DNA of 64,000 bases from assembly GCF_003610235.1 (NCBI RefSeq), contig NZ_RAPR01000001.1:3906001-3970000 (forward strand), read 5' to 3'. Source of the stretch: Catellatospora citrea. GTDB lineage: Bacteria; Actinomycetota; Actinomycetes; Mycobacteriales; Micromonosporaceae. Numbering within the stretch: position 1 is the stretch's first letter; each line of letters starts with the position of its first letter. Both the position numbers and the translations under genes were made by a program. Positions 18,264-27,684 of the stretch are shown piece after piece. The notes beneath the pieces are model-generated. The model saw only the letters and a list, made by a program, of their open reading frames with translations, did not search any database and was not told the DNA's origin.

Positions 18264-19145
18264 CTACTTCCGCGCTCGGAGGTCCAAGGCGATGTCCACG
18301 ATAGGCGACGAGTGGGTCAGCGCCCCCACCGAGAGGTAGTCGACGCCGGTGGCCGCGTACTCGGCGGCGACCTGCAACGTCAGCCCGCCGGTGGCCTCCA
18401 GCTCGGCCCGGTCGCCGACGGCCGCCACGACCTCGCGCAGCAGCTGCGGGGACATGTTGTCGCAGAGCAGGAACGTCGCCCCGGCCGCCACCGCCTCCTG
18501 CGCCTCGGCCAGCGTGGTCACCTCGACCTGGACCGGCACCTCCGGGAAGTTCGCCCGGACCAGGTCGTACGCCGCGGTGATGGAGCCCGCCGCGAGCTTG
18601 TGGTTGTCCTTGATCATGGCGACGTCGTAGAGCCCCATGCGCTTGTTCGTGCCGCCCGCCGCGCGGACCGCGTACTTCTCCAGCGGCCGCAGGCCGGGGG
18701 TGGTCTTGCGGGTGTCCAGCACCAGCGCCTTGGTGCCGGCGAGCTGCTCCACCCAGCGGCGCGTGTGCGTGGCCACCCCGGACATGCGGCAGAGCAGGTT
18801 GAGCGCGGTGCGCTCGGCCGAGAGCAGGGTGCGGGTCGGCCCGGTGACCGTGGCCAGCACGTCGCCGCGCGCCACCGGGTCGCCGTCAACGGCGTGCACG
18901 GTGACCTCGGCACCCGGCCCGGCCAGCTCGAACACCAGCTCCGCCACGGCCAGCCCGGCGACCACGCCGGACTCCCGGGCGATCAGGTCGGCGGTGTCGA
19001 CCTGGGTCTCCGGGATGGTCGCCACGCTGGTCACGTCGAGCCGGTCCGGCCCCAGGTCCTCGCGCAGCGCGTTGGCCACGATGCGCTGCACCTCGTCCGG
19101 GTCGAGCCCCGCCTTGAGCAGCTGCGCCTGCGTCGCGTCCCTCAC
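18264..19145 (-). CDS. nadC: Quinolinate (nicotinate-nucleotide) phosphoribosyltransferase
   Basis: NadC converts quinolinate and PRPP to nicotinate mononucleotide. The 293-aa enzyme shows ALREDLGPDRLDVTS near the N-terminus, ERTALNLLCRMSGVATHT, the active-site DTRKTTPGLRPLEKYAV, and KDNHK. The GTG start overlaps the nadB stop in a GTGA junction, supporting coupling with NadB. The longer upstream frame lies inside nadB and is rejected. nadA, which usually accompanies this pair, is not in the window. Confidence 0.95.
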   Translation of the reverse strand: MRDATQAQLLKAGLDPDEVQRIVANALREDLGPDRLDVTSVATIPETQVDTADLIARESGVVAGLAVAELVFELAGPGAEVTVHAVDGDPVARGDVLATVTGPTRTLLSAERTALNLLCRMSGVATHTRRWVEQLAGTKALVLDTRKTTPGLRPLEKYAVRAAGGTNKRMGLYDVAMIKDNHKLAAGSITAAYDLVRANFPEVPVQVEVTTLAEAQEAVAAGATFLLCDNMSPQLLREVVAAVGDRAELEATGGLTLQVAAEYAATGVDYLSVGALTHSSPIVDIALDLRARK

Positions 19146-20962
19146 GCCATCGCCTCCCACGTCTCGGTCGTCGTGCCGTCCGCGGCCAGCCCGGGGAACA
19201 GGTGCCCCCGCCAGCCGTCGTCGGCCTCTGCATGATCCTCGCGCCAGTGGCACCCGCGCGTCTCGGCACGCAGGCAAGCCGACGCGACCAGCGCGCTCGC
19301 CACGGTGAGCAGGTTCGCGAACTCCCAGCCCGCGGTGCGCCCCGGCAGCGGTGGGGTGCCGACCTCGCGCAGCACCCGTGCGGTCTCGGCCAGCGACTCG
19401 GCGCTGCGCAGCACACCCGCGCCGCGCGTCATCGCACGCTGCAGCCGCTGCCGTAGCGCGGCCAGATCGACCGGCTGCTCCCCGGCCGGAACCAGGCCCT
19501 GCGGCGTCCAGGCCAGACCACTGGCCGCCGTGTGGCCGGTCGGCGCGTCGCCCGATGCCCCGTCCGGGCCACCGCCGGTCGGGTTCCGTGGCAGGTCGGT
19601 GCCGTCGAGCACCGGGTCGGTCTGCGGGGGCAGGTCACGGGCGATGTCGGCGGCGATGCGGCGGGCGAAGACCAGGCCCTCCAGCAGCGAGTTCGAGGCC
19701 AGGCGGTTGGCACCGTGCACGCCGGTGCAGGCGACCTCGCCGCAGGCGTACAGGCCGGGGATGCTGGTGCGGCCGTCCAGGTCGGTGCGGACCCCGCCGG
19801 ACGCGTAGTGCGCGGCCGGGGCCACCGGGATCAGGTCCACCGTGGGGTCCACTCCGGCGGCCAGGCAGTACGCCGTGATCGTCGGGAAGCGGTGGGCCAG
19901 GTCGGGCACGTGCCGGGCGTCCAGGAAGACGTGATCGGTGCCCGAGGCCAGCATCTGCCGGTGGATGCCCTTGGCGACCACGTCGCGGGGCGCCAGCTCG
20001 GCCAGTTCGTGCTGCCCGACCATGAACCGCTTGCCGTCCCCGTCGACCAGGTAGGCGCCCTCGCCCCGCAGCGCCTCGCTGACCAGCGGCTGCTGCGCGG
20101 TGCGGTTGTTCGGCAGGTAGAGCGAGGTCGGGTGGAACTGCACGAACTCGAGGTCGGTGACGTCCGCGCCGGCCCGCAGCGCCAGCGCGACGCCGTCGCC
20201 GGTGGACACGATCGGGTTGGTGGTGGCCGCGAAGATCTGCCCGAGGCCGCCGGTGGCCAGCACCACGGCGCGGGCCAGCACGGCCCCGACCCCGTCCTCG
20301 GTGCCCTCGCCGAGCACGTGCAGGGTGACCCCGCAGGCCCGGCCGTCGGCGTCGCGCAGCAGGTCCAGCACCAGCGCGTGCTCCACGAGGCGGATCCACG
20401 GGTCGCGGTTCACCGCGGCGTGCAGGGCCCGCTGCACCTCGGCGCCGGTCGCGTCGCCGCCCGCGTGCACGATGCGGTTGGCGTGGTGACCGCCCTCGCG
20501 GGTGAGCATCAGGGAGCCGTCCGGGTGGCGGTCGAACTCCGCACCCATCTTGATCAGCTCACGGACCCGGGTGGGGCCCTCGCTGACCAGCACGTCCACC
20601 GCCGCCGGGTCGCACAGGCCGACGCCCGCGACCAGCGTGTCGCGGGCGTGGGCGGCGGGCGTGTCCAGCGGGTCCAGCACGGCCGCGATGCCGCCCTGCG
20701 CCCACCGGGTGGATCCGTCATCGATGTTGACCTTGGTGACCACGGTGACGTGCAGGCCTGCCTCACGCAGGTGCAGTGCCGCGGTCAGGCCGGCGATGCC
20801 GGACCCGATCACGACCACGTCGGTCGGCTCGTACCAGCTCGCGGGCCGCGCGGGCAACGCCCGGGGCAAAACCGGTAGCTCGACCGGGACTGTCAACGCC
20901 TTGCGCACCAGCACAGTCAACCGCGCCGAGGCCCGGCGTTCACCCCCGGGACCACGTGACAC
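19142..20962 (-). CDS. nadB: L-aspartate oxidase
   Basis: NadB oxidises aspartate to iminoaspartate with FAD. The dinucleotide motif VVVIGSGIAGLTAALHL begins near residue 49. The active-site elements RWAQGGIAAV and HANRIVHAGGDATG follow, then GEVACTGVHGANRLASNSLLE and a C-terminal helical domain (606 aa in total). The start is uncertain: about 45 residues precede the core and a later GTG or TTG is possible. First gene of the nadB-nadC-coaX operon. Confidence 0.94.
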   Translation of the reverse strand: MSRGPGGERRASARLTVLVRKALTVPVELPVLPRALPARPASWYEPTDVVVIGSGIAGLTAALHLREAGLHVTVVTKVNIDDGSTRWAQGGIAAVLDPLDTPAAHARDTLVAGVGLCDPAAVDVLVSEGPTRVRELIKMGAEFDRHPDGSLMLTREGGHHANRIVHAGGDATGAEVQRALHAAVNRDPWIRLVEHALVLDLLRDADGRACGVTLHVLGEGTEDGVGAVLARAVVLATGGLGQIFAATTNPIVSTGDGVALALRAGADVTDLEFVQFHPTSLYLPNNRTAQQPLVSEALRGEGAYLVDGDGKRFMVGQHELAELAPRDVVAKGIHRQMLASGTDHVFLDARHVPDLAHRFPTITAYCLAAGVDPTVDLIPVAPAAHYASGGVRTDLDGRTSIPGLYACGEVACTGVHGANRLASNSLLEGLVFARRIAADIARDLPPQTDPVLDGTDLPRNPTGGGPDGASGDAPTGHTAASGLAWTPQGLVPAGEQPVDLAALRQRLQRAMTRGAGVLRSAESLAETARVLREVGTPPLPGRTAGWEFANLLTVASALVASACLRAETRGCHWREDHAEADDGWRGHLFPGLAADGTTTETWEAMA

Positions 20963-21009
20963 CCCTCACCGTCCCCCGGGCGCGGCCGGGGGACGGCACT
21001 GCGAGGGGT
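20961..21009 (-). terminator. Terminator of the septum-formation lipoprotein gene at 21009
   Basis: A 9-bp inner stem (20971-20979 with 20986-20994) sits inside a 7-bp outer stem (20961-20967 with 21003-21009) that reaches into the stop codon of the minus-strand gene. Confidence 0.55.
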
Positions 21010-21905
21010 CAGGCGTAGTTGATCGGCAGGCCCTTGGTGCCGGCGCCGCGCAGCGACTTGGTGACCTTCTTCTTGCTCAGCCACAGGTGGCAGCGCACGC
21101 CGTGGTCGCCGGCCTCCCAGTCGGCCTGCGACGGCCAGTTCCACACCACGCCGGTGCGGTAGCTGATGTTGCCGTCGTTGGGCACCTTCACGTACGACGC
21201 GACGAGGCCGCGGCAGGCCTTGGCGATCTTGGTGTTCATGCTCTTCAAGCTGGCGAAGGCGGTGCTGCCCGCGTTCCACACGCCGACGAACTCCGCGTTG
21301 TGACCCTTGTTGCAGGCGCTCGCGACGAGCTGCGAGCCGTACTGGTAGCAGCCGAACTTCAGCGACGACGACGCGTTGGCGAGCTCGCCCTTGAGCGGAC
21401 CGGTCCGCGACACGGGGTCGCCGTACTGCCCGTCCAGCGCGGTCAGCTCGCAGCGGTACCAGCGCGCGCCGCCGTCCCAGCCGGCCGGCGACGGCAGCGA
21501 GACGCCGAACCACAGCGAGCCGTTGCGCCAGTCCCCGCCGAGGTGGGCGGTGACCTTCTTGTCGCAGTCCGCCCAGGCGGCGCGCAGGTCGGGCGAGCCC
21601 TCCGACGGCGGCGTGGTGCGCGACGCGGCCTCGCCGGCGAAGTCGGCCACGGCGACCGTCTCGTAGGTGTGGTTCTGGTCACACGACACCGGCTTGTACG
21701 ACGAGCGGTAGCTGACGTCGCGGAAGCTGTCGGCGCACACGGCCTCGTCAGGACGCCAGCTCGTGGGCTCGGCCAGGGCCGCCCACTGGTTGGTGAGGTC
21801 GCCGTCCGCCCCCGGCGGCAGCTGTCCCCCGCAGGCCGACGTGGCCAGCAGGGCTGCCGCGACCAGCACGACCCCCGCGACCCTACGGCCGATCACCTCA
21901 CGCAT
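21009..21905 (-). CDS. Septum-formation-type lipoprotein, paralogue 1
   Basis: The 298-aa protein has a lipoprotein signal peptide (lipobox TSAC). Two repeat units follow, each with a conserved cysteine pair and a histidine: CADSF..SCDQNHTYETV in the first and FGCYQYG..CNKGHNAEFVG in the second. This CxxxH-type pattern is that of the Septum_form domain named from Mycobacterium, whose exact function is unknown. GARWYRCEL and GVRCHLWL close the two halves. The ATG at 21905 follows GGGGAGG. The first of three tandem paralogues. Confidence 0.82.
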   Translation of the reverse strand: MREVIGRRVAGVVLVAAALLATSACGGQLPPGADGDLTNQWAALAEPTSWRPDEAVCADSFRDVSYRSSYKPVSCDQNHTYETVAVADFAGEAASRTTPPSEGSPDLRAAWADCDKKVTAHLGGDWRNGSLWFGVSLPSPAGWDGGARWYRCELTALDGQYGDPVSRTGPLKGELANASSSLKFGCYQYGSQLVASACNKGHNAEFVGVWNAGSTAFASLKSMNTKIAKACRGLVASYVKVPNDGNISYRTGVVWNWPSQADWEAGDHGVRCHLWLSKKKVTKSLRGAGTKGLPINYA

Positions 21906-21992
21906 GAGTGCCTCCCCAAGCCTCGCCGAACATGAATGGGGAGCATATTTCATGCCCGCCAACGTGCAGCGACGCCTGGTCGGGTCGGCGGA

Positions 21993-22892
21993 TCAGCTCG
22001 GGATGCCCTTGCCGGCGGTGCCCTTGGCCGAGCCGGTCATCTTCTTCGTCTCCAGCCACAGGTAGCAGCGCACGCCGCGGTCGCCGCCCGCCCAGGTGGC
22101 CTTGCTGTACGGCCACGAGATCACGCCGTACTTGCTGGTCGCGCTCACACTGACGCCGATGAACGCGGCCATCGCCTTGCGGCAGTTGTCGTGGAAGTAG
22201 CCCCAGTCCGCCTCGCTCACCGGGTACTTGCGGGCGGCCGCGGCGGTGAACGTGCCGACGTACTCGGCGTTGTGCGACTTGGCGCAGTCCGTCTCCGGCA
22301 TGGTGTCCACCGAGCCGTTCTTGCCGCTCTCGGCGAAGCAGGTGAGCAGCAGCCCCGGCGGCAGCGTGCCGCGCAGGCTGCCGCTGCGGCGCACCCAGTC
22401 GGCCTTGTCGGTGACCGTGGTCAGCTCGTTCAGCTCGCAGCGGTACCACCGGGCGCCGCCCTGCCAGGCCGCGGCCGAGGGCAGCGTCAGGTCGAGGGTC
22501 AGCCGGCCGTCGCGCCACTGCCTGCCGACGAACGCGGTGGCCCGCTCGTCGCACTCGGCGAACGCGCCCGCGAGCCGCGCGTCGTCCGCCTCCGGCGGGG
22601 TGCCCGCCTCGGCGACGGCACCGGTGAGCGTGCCGACGTAGACCGTCTCGCCGTAGTGCTCGGTCTCGCAGTCGACCGGCCGGTACGCGGTGGCGCGGCC
22701 GGTCTGCTCGTACGCCTTCTCATGGCAGACCTCGGCGCCGGGGATGAACACCTGCGCCGCGGGCAGGCCGGCCCAGTCGTCGGCGAGCTTGCCGTCCACA
22801 CCGGGCACCGGTGAGGAGCAGCCGGCCAGCGCCAACGGCGCCGCCAGTGCGCAGACGGCCGCACTGGCGGCGATCAACCGCCTCCATGCCAT
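21993..22892 (-). CDS. Septum-formation-type lipoprotein, paralogue 2
   Basis: A 299-aa lipoprotein (lipobox LAGC) with the same two-unit plan as its neighbours: CHEKAY..DCETEHYGETV, GARWYRCEL, LTCFAESG..DCAKSHNAEYVG and GVRCYLWLETKKM. The cysteine and histidine pattern is fully kept although most other residues differ. It lies 87 bp upstream of paralogue 1 on the same strand. An extracytoplasmic, membrane-tethered role is inferred; the ligand is unknown. Confidence 0.82.
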   Translation of the reverse strand: MAWRRLIAASAAVCALAAPLALAGCSSPVPGVDGKLADDWAGLPAAQVFIPGAEVCHEKAYEQTGRATAYRPVDCETEHYGETVYVGTLTGAVAEAGTPPEADDARLAGAFAECDERATAFVGRQWRDGRLTLDLTLPSAAAWQGGARWYRCELNELTTVTDKADWVRRSGSLRGTLPPGLLLTCFAESGKNGSVDTMPETDCAKSHNAEYVGTFTAAAARKYPVSEADWGYFHDNCRKAMAAFIGVSVSATSKYGVISWPYSKATWAGGDRGVRCYLWLETKKMTGSAKGTAGKGIPS

Positions 22893-22937
22893 GTGTAGCC
22901 CCTCCCACCCGCCAGTCCGCCCGGGAGCCTAACCGAC

Positions 22938-22973
22938 AGAAGGCGACCGCGACAGCGGTGCTGTCGGCCTTCT
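22938..22973 (-). terminator. Hairpin at the 3' end of paralogue 3
   Basis: AGAAGGC (22938-22944) pairs with GCCTTCT (22967-22973), with an inner ACCGC/GCGGT stem. It overlaps the stop codon of the minus-strand gene at 22972 and is a weak terminator candidate. Confidence 0.4.
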
Positions 22974-23853
22974 ACCAGCCCGGAACGCCCTTGCCCTTGG
23001 TCCCCTTGGCCGACTTCTTCATGGTCTTGCCGCCGGAGAACCAGACCGAGCAGCGGACCACCCGGTCACCGGCCGCCCACGCCTCCGAGCCGTGCGGGCT
23101 GGAGATGACGCCGATCCGGTCCGCGGCGCTCGTGCTGACGCCGATGAACTTCGCGGCCAGTTCCTGGCACTTGTCATGGATGACGTTCCACTGCCGCTCC
23201 GACACCGGGTAGGCGGTGGTCATGCCCGCCCGGTAGAAGCCCACGAACTCGCTGTTGTGCGCCTGGGCGCAGGGCACCTCGGGCATCTTGACGATCGTCT
23301 CGCCCTTGTCCTGGGTGTGCGTGCAGCCGACCACCAGCGCGGCCGGCACGGCGCCCTTCAGGCTGCCCTCGCGCTGGACCCAGTTCATCTCGTCGAAGAC
23401 CGAGGAGACCTCGGTGACGTCGCACCGGAACCAGCGCGCGCCGCCGTCCCAGGCCGCCGGGGTCGGCACGGCGAGCGTCAGCTCGAGCCGTGCGTCGCCC
23501 CACGGGCGGCCCAGGTACGTCGTGGACTGCTTGTCGCACTCGGCGAGCGCCGCGGCGTTGTCCCTCGGGCCGGGCTCGGCCGTCAGGCCCGCGAACTCGC
23601 CGACGTGCACGACCTCGGCGTAGTGCGTCTTCGCGCAGTCCACGACGAAGTCGGTGTACCGGCCGGTGTCCTTGGGCGCCGCGCCCAGGCAGACGCCCGC
23701 CTCGGGCACCCAGCCCGTGACGTCGGCGACCTTCACCCAGTCGTCGGTCAGCTCGGTGTCCACTCCGGCCGGCAGGCTGGCGCCGCACCCGGCCAGCGCC
23801 AGGTTCGTCAGTAGTGCGGCCAGCATGGTGCCGACCGTCAGGCGTCCCCGCAT
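22972..23853 (-). CDS. Septum-formation-type lipoprotein, paralogue 3
   Basis: A 293-aa lipoprotein (lipobox LAGC) with the same architecture: CLGAAPK..DCAKTHYAEVVHVG, GARWFRCDV, VGCTHTQDK..PCAQAHNSEFVG, and RVVRCSVWFSGGKTM. The ATG has GGGAGG upstream. It is the first gene of the tandem trio, which ends just past nadB. All three end in a similar Lys/Gly-rich tail (KGTKGKGVP, KGTAGKGIP, AGTKGLP), supporting duplication from one ancestor. Confidence 0.82.
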   Translation of the reverse strand: MRGRLTVGTMLAALLTNLALAGCGASLPAGVDTELTDDWVKVADVTGWVPEAGVCLGAAPKDTGRYTDFVVDCAKTHYAEVVHVGEFAGLTAEPGPRDNAAALAECDKQSTTYLGRPWGDARLELTLAVPTPAAWDGGARWFRCDVTEVSSVFDEMNWVQREGSLKGAVPAALVVGCTHTQDKGETIVKMPEVPCAQAHNSEFVGFYRAGMTTAYPVSERQWNVIHDKCQELAAKFIGVSTSAADRIGVISSPHGSEAWAAGDRVVRCSVWFSGGKTMKKSAKGTKGKGVPGW

Positions 23854-23971
23854 CGCCCATCCTCCCAGGTCATAGAGCCTGGGCGAGCCTAAGCGAAGGC
23901 GTGGTGAACCGTATCGGCCTAACGGTCGAGAACGAGATCACTTCTGTCCGCGAAACCGCGGCGCGGTCGGC

Positions 23972-24400
23972 CTAACGGCTCAGCGTCAGGTCGCCCCGGA
24001 CGACGTCGCCGACCATGCCCGGGACGGCTTCGGCCGGGTCCGCGCCGAGCGAGATGATCCGGTTGTCGGCGTCCACGTGCACCACCCGCGGGGTGTACGA
24101 GCGGGCGGTGGCCTCGTCGGCCTGCGCATACGAGATCAGGATGACCAGGTCGCCCGGCTTGACCAGGTGCGCCGCCGCACCGTTGATGCCGATCACGCCC
24201 GTGCCGCGCTCGCCCGGGATGACGTAGGTCTCCAGCCGCGCCCCGTTGGTGATGTCCACGATCGCGACCTGCTCGCCGGCCAGCAGGTCGGCGGCGTCCA
24301 TCAGGTCCTCGTCGATGGTGACCGAGCCGACGTAGTGCAGATCGGCCTGGGTCACCGTAGCCCGGTGGATCTTGGACTTGAACATGGTGCGCAGGAACAT
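23972..24400 (-). CDS. panD: Aspartate 1-decarboxylase
   Basis: PanD makes beta-alanine for pantothenate. It is a pyruvoyl enzyme made by self-cleavage of a Gly-Ser bond, visible here in [10 protein letters not shown] near residue 26. [18 protein letters not shown] is the usual N-terminal sequence, and [16 protein letters not shown] carries the active-site region (142 aa). The ATG overlaps the panC stop by one base (TGATG), so translation is coupled to panC. Confidence 0.95.
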   Translation of the reverse strand: MFLRTMFKSKIHRATVTQADLHYVGSVTIDEDLMDAADLLAGEQVAIVDITNGARLETYVIPGERGTGVIGINGAAAHLVKPGDLVILISYAQADEATARSYTPRVVHVDADNRIISLGADPAEAVPGMVGDVVRGDLTLSR

Positions 24401-25254
24401 CAGGCCGATTCTCCCTCGGTCTTCGTGGCGGTCCCGTCGGTGTCCAGGTGGACGGGCAGGTTGTCGATCAGCCGGGTGGTCCCGACGCGGGCCGCGACCA
24501 GCAGCCGCGCCTCGCCCGGTCCCGGGTCCTCGCTCAGGTCGGTCCCCCGCAGGGCCAGGTAGTCCACGTCCACGCCGGCCAGCTCGGCCCGCGCGGCGGC
24601 CAGCACCGCCGCGGCCTCCCGCCGGGCGGCTCCCGCCCGCAGCCCGCGGGACAGCGCGAGCGCCGTCTCCCGCTCGGCCTCGCTCAGGTAGCGGTTGCGG
24701 CTGGACAGCGCCAGCCCGTCCGGCTCGCGGACCGTCGGCACACCGACGATCTCCACCCCGAGTTCGAGATCGCGCACCATCAGGGTGATCAGGGTGAGCT
24801 GCTGGTAGTCCTTCTCGCCGAAGAACGCCAGGTCCGGGCGGGTGAGCCGGAGCAGCTTGCCGACCACGGTCAGCACACCGGCGAAGTGGCCCGGCCGGAC
24901 CGCGCCCTCCAGCACCTCGCCCAGCGGGCCCGGGTGCACGGTGACCTGCGGCTGCCCGTGCGGATACATGACTTCGGGGGTCGGCGCGAAGACCAGGTCC
25001 ACGCCCTCGGCCGCGCACACCGCCAGATCGGCGTCGAAGGTGCGCGGGTAGCGGGCCAGGTCCTCGTTCGGGCCGAACTGCAGCGGGTTCACGAAGATCG
25101 TGGCCAGCACGAAGTCGGCGCTCTTACGGGCTTCCCGGAGCAGGGTGGCATGGCCCTCGTGCAGCGCGCCCATGGTCATCACCACGGCGACGGAGCCCTG
25201 CGCGGCGGCGCGTGCCCGCGCCAGCTCCTCGCGGGTGCGTACGACGGCGGTCAC
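24400..25254 (-). CDS. panC: Pantothenate synthetase
   Basis: PanC joins pantoate and beta-alanine with ATP. The nucleotide-binding [12 protein letters not shown] (HxGH) is near residue 30, followed by [23 protein letters not shown] and the KMSKS-equivalent [11 protein letters not shown] (284 aa). The start overlaps the stop of the DUF2520 gene (GTGA-type junction) and the stop overlaps the start of panD, so the three genes form one tightly coupled operon. Confidence 0.96.
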   Translation of the reverse strand: MTAVVRTREELARARAAAQGSVAVVMTMGALHEGHATLLREARKSADFVLATIFVNPLQFGPNEDLARYPRTFDADLAVCAAEGVDLVFAPTPEVMYPHGQPQVTVHPGPLGEVLEGAVRPGHFAGVLTVVGKLLRLTRPDLAFFGEKDYQQLTLITLMVRDLELGVEIVGVPTVREPDGLALSSRNRYLSEAERETALALSRGLRAGAARREAAAVLAAARAELAGVDVDYLALRGTDLSEDPGPGEARLLVAARVGTTRLIDNLPVHLDTDGTATKTEGESA

Positions 25255-26165
25255 TTCGCCGCCTCACCGAGCTGACCGGCGTCGGCGGCGGCAGGCTCGG
25301 CCAGCACGCCCAGCAGCGGCTCGGCGTCGACCGCGCGCAGGCGCCCGTTGGCGATCGCCCGGTCCGCGGTGCGGCGGGCCAGCGCGACGTACGCCGGCAG
25401 CGAGTCGGGGGCGGTGCGGGCCAGCTCCTGCACGTGCCGGGCGACCGTGCCCGCGTCGCCGCGCGACACCGGTCCGGTGATCGCCGAGTCGCCCATCCGC
25501 AGCGCGTTCTCCAGCGCGGCGGTCAGCAGCGGGCCGAGCACCTTCTCCGGGCTCAGCACACCCGCGTCGCGCAGCCGGTCGGCCGCCTCGTTGACGAGGG
25601 TGACCAGGTGGTTCGCGCCGTGCGCGAGGCCGGCGTGGTAGAGCGCGCGGTGGTCCTCGGCGATCCACTCCGGGCTGCCGGCCAGCTCGGCGACGAGCGA
25701 GCGGGCCAGGGCACGCACGGTGTCGTCGGCGGCGGTGATCCCGTACGAGATGCCGGGCAGCCGGTCCAGGTCGGCGGCGGTGCCCGTGAAGGTCATCGCG
25801 GGGTGCAGGGCCAGCGTGCGGGCGCCGACCGCGGCGGCGGGGGCCAGCACGGCCAGCCCGTGCGCGCCGGACGTGTGCGCCACCACCTGGCCGGGCCGCA
25901 GCGCGCCGGTGGCGGCCAGGCCGGTCACGACGCCGGCCAGGGCGTCGTCGGGCACCGCGATGATCAGCAGATCGGTCGCGGCGCGGGCCACCTCGTCGGC
26001 GGGAAGATTGTGCGCACCCGGCAGCAGCGTACGGATGCGGTGCTTGGCCGCGGCGGAAACGCCGGAAGCGGCGACTACCCGGTGTCCCGCGCCCCGCAGG
26101 GCGGCGGCGAGGACCGCGCCGACCCGGCCGGCGCCGATCACACCGATGGTGAGCTCAGCACTCAT
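25251..26165 (-). CDS. Rossmann-fold/DUF2520 protein linked to pantothenate genes
   Basis: The 304-aa protein has an N-terminal NAD(P)-binding Rossmann motif ([18 protein letters not shown]), [11 protein letters not shown] and LHPAMTFTG in the middle, then a helical DUF2520 domain ([20 protein letters not shown]). The fold is that of 6-phosphogluconate or ketopantoate reductase-like dehydrogenases. Its fixed place ahead of panC-panD makes a pantothenate-related reductase attractive, but this is inference. The ATG at 26165 is preferred over an upstream start because it matches the Rossmann N-terminus. Confidence 0.82.
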   Translation of the reverse strand: MSAELTIGVIGAGRVGAVLAAALRGAGHRVVAASGVSAAAKHRIRTLLPGAHNLPADEVARAATDLLIIAVPDDALAGVVTGLAATGALRPGQVVAHTSGAHGLAVLAPAAAVGARTLALHPAMTFTGTAADLDRLPGISYGITAADDTVRALARSLVAELAGSPEWIAEDHRALYHAGLAHGANHLVTLVNEAADRLRDAGVLSPEKVLGPLLTAALENALRMGDSAITGPVSRGDAGTVARHVQELARTAPDSLPAYVALARRTADRAIANGRLRAVDAEPLLGVLAEPAAADAGQLGEAAK

Positions 26166-26287
26166 GATCTGATCCAGTCCTCTTCTTCGGGGTACCGGTC
26201 GGGGCAAGTATGACGCCGTGTCCTGATCACTGGACAGAGACTGTGCGAAACCGCACTGCCGCGGATTGTTCACATGAGCACAACGAA

Positions 26288-26321
26288 AAGCGCCCCCGGG
26301 GACATGTCCCGGGAGCGCCTT
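26288..26321. terminator. Terminator hairpin downstream of the phytase gene
   Basis: An imperfect hairpin around the palindrome GACATGTC, with one bulge and one mismatch, lies 22 nt beyond the stop of the minus-strand phytase gene. Confidence 0.6.
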
Positions 26322-26342
26322 CCGTGAGCGCCGTCTCGCGGC

Positions 26343-27626
26343 TCAGCGCCCGTTCAAGCCGTGCTGATTCAAGAACCCTGCATCCAGGAACTTGACGTTG
26401 GTCGCGGTGCGGTCGCCGTCCGGGGTCTCGTGGCCGTCGTGCACCACCAGCAGGCCGCCGGGGAAACCGGGCAGCGGGGTGTTGACCACCGCCGCGCCGT
26501 CGCACTCCTGCGAGCCGTCGACCCGGCCGTCGACCACCGCGAAGTGCCCCAGCGGCCGCAGCGTCCGCCGGTCGTACGTGTAGAAGGTGTCGTCGCCCTG
26601 CGAGGAGACCAGCAGGGTGCCGCTCTGCCGGCCGGTCTTGAAGATCGTCACGCCCTCGACGTCGGCGGCGATGCGCCCGCCCTCGCCCGGGTCGGCCGCC
26701 CAGTCGAACGTGCACTCCTCGGTCTCCGGGTCGTAGACGGCGGGCACGCCGTACTCCCGGGTGCGCTCGACCATCCGCGGCGTGTAGCCGAACCGCCCGC
26801 CGGTGACGGAGACCCGCCACAGCGCGACGTCCTCCTGCGCGGCGTAGAGCACGCCCAGCTCCGGATCCACGGTCATGCCCTCGACCTGCGGCAGCTCGCC
26901 CGGCTCCAGGCACGGCGTCCAACTGCCGCCACTCTTCAGCCGGAACGTGTCCGGCAGCACCAGCTTGTCGACCCGCTGGTAGCTCACCTTCGCACCCTTG
27001 GCCACCAGGCGGAACATGCCCAGCTCCGGGATGTGCCGGCGGCTCGCCACGGCCAGGAAGTCCCGGCCCTGCCGGAACGTCGCCAGCCCGTACGCGGTGG
27101 CCTGCTCGTTGACCTCCTGCTGGGTCGCGTTGAAGGCGAACGGCGCGTCGGCCGCGGTCACGTCGGTCAGCACGCCGTCGTCGATGCGGTAGAAGCGCAG
27201 CTTGTCGCGGCCGCGGTCGGTGACCACGGCCAGGTCGACCAGCCGCCCGCGCAGCGGGAACCCGGTCACCAGGTCGACGTTGTTGAAGCGGCCCGGCTCG
27301 TCGTCCGGGCCCGGCGCCTCCGGCGTGGCGAACGACTGCGTCTGACGGCCACGCAGGTCGTAGACGCGCAGGCCGCCGTTCTTCGCGGTCACGATGACCC
27401 GGCTGCGGGACCTGTCCCGCTCGTTCACCCAGATCGCCGGGTCGTCCGCGTCGGCGTCGCCGCCCGCCTCGTCGTCGTACAGCGCGGGGGTCTCGAACTT
27501 CGCGGTGACGGTGCGCAGCGCGGGTGCGCCCGCGGGGCTTGCCGGCGCGGGTTTCGCCGCGGCCATGCCGGGCAGCGCGGTCGCCGCCAGGGCGCCGGCC
27601 GCAAGGCAGGTGAGAATACGTCGCAT
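26343..27626 (-). CDS. Secreted beta-propeller phytase
   Basis: The 427-aa protein has a cleavable signal peptide (LAAGALAATALPGMAAA). The mature part matches the beta-propeller phytase family, which releases phosphate from phytate in a calcium-dependent way. Typical elements are DDPAIWVNERDRSRSRVI near the start, FNNVDLVTGFPL, VEGMTVDPELGVLYAAQEDVALW and DVEGVTIF. Acidic calcium-binding residues are abundant. The ATG lies 7 nt after TACGGT on its strand. It suggests use of soil organic phosphate; no regulatory Pho box was identified. Confidence 0.87.
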   Translation of the reverse strand: MRRILTCLAAGALAATALPGMAAAKPAPASPAGAPALRTVTAKFETPALYDDEAGGDADADDPAIWVNERDRSRSRVIVTAKNGGLRVYDLRGRQTQSFATPEAPGPDDEPGRFNNVDLVTGFPLRGRLVDLAVVTDRGRDKLRFYRIDDGVLTDVTAADAPFAFNATQQEVNEQATAYGLATFRQGRDFLAVASRRHIPELGMFRLVAKGAKVSYQRVDKLVLPDTFRLKSGGSWTPCLEPGELPQVEGMTVDPELGVLYAAQEDVALWRVSVTGGRFGYTPRMVERTREYGVPAVYDPETEECTFDWAADPGEGGRIAADVEGVTIFKTGRQSGTLLVSSQGDDTFYTYDRRTLRPLGHFAVVDGRVDGSQECDGAAVVNTPLPGFPGGLLVVHDGHETPDGDRTATNVKFLDAGFLNQHGLNGR

Positions 27627-27633
27627 GGGCCGG

Positions 27634-27643
27634 ACCGTAGATT
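27634..27643. promoter_or_regulatory. Overlapping divergent -10 elements of the phytase and MidA genes
   Basis: TACGGT for the minus-strand phytase (complement of 27634-27639) and TAGATT for the plus strand (27638-27643) share the two bases TA at 27638-27639. RNA polymerase should not be able to open both at once. Confidence 0.5.
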
Positions 27644-27684
27644 CGTCAGGGCAACCGGCGACGAACGGAGAGTGAACAGCACCG

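Noticed and set aside
23972..25018. Long frame extending panD upstream through panC
   Set aside because: The upstream part is antisense-free but out of frame with panC and has Arg/Gly-rich shadow composition; PanD itself starts at 24400 with the usual N-terminus.
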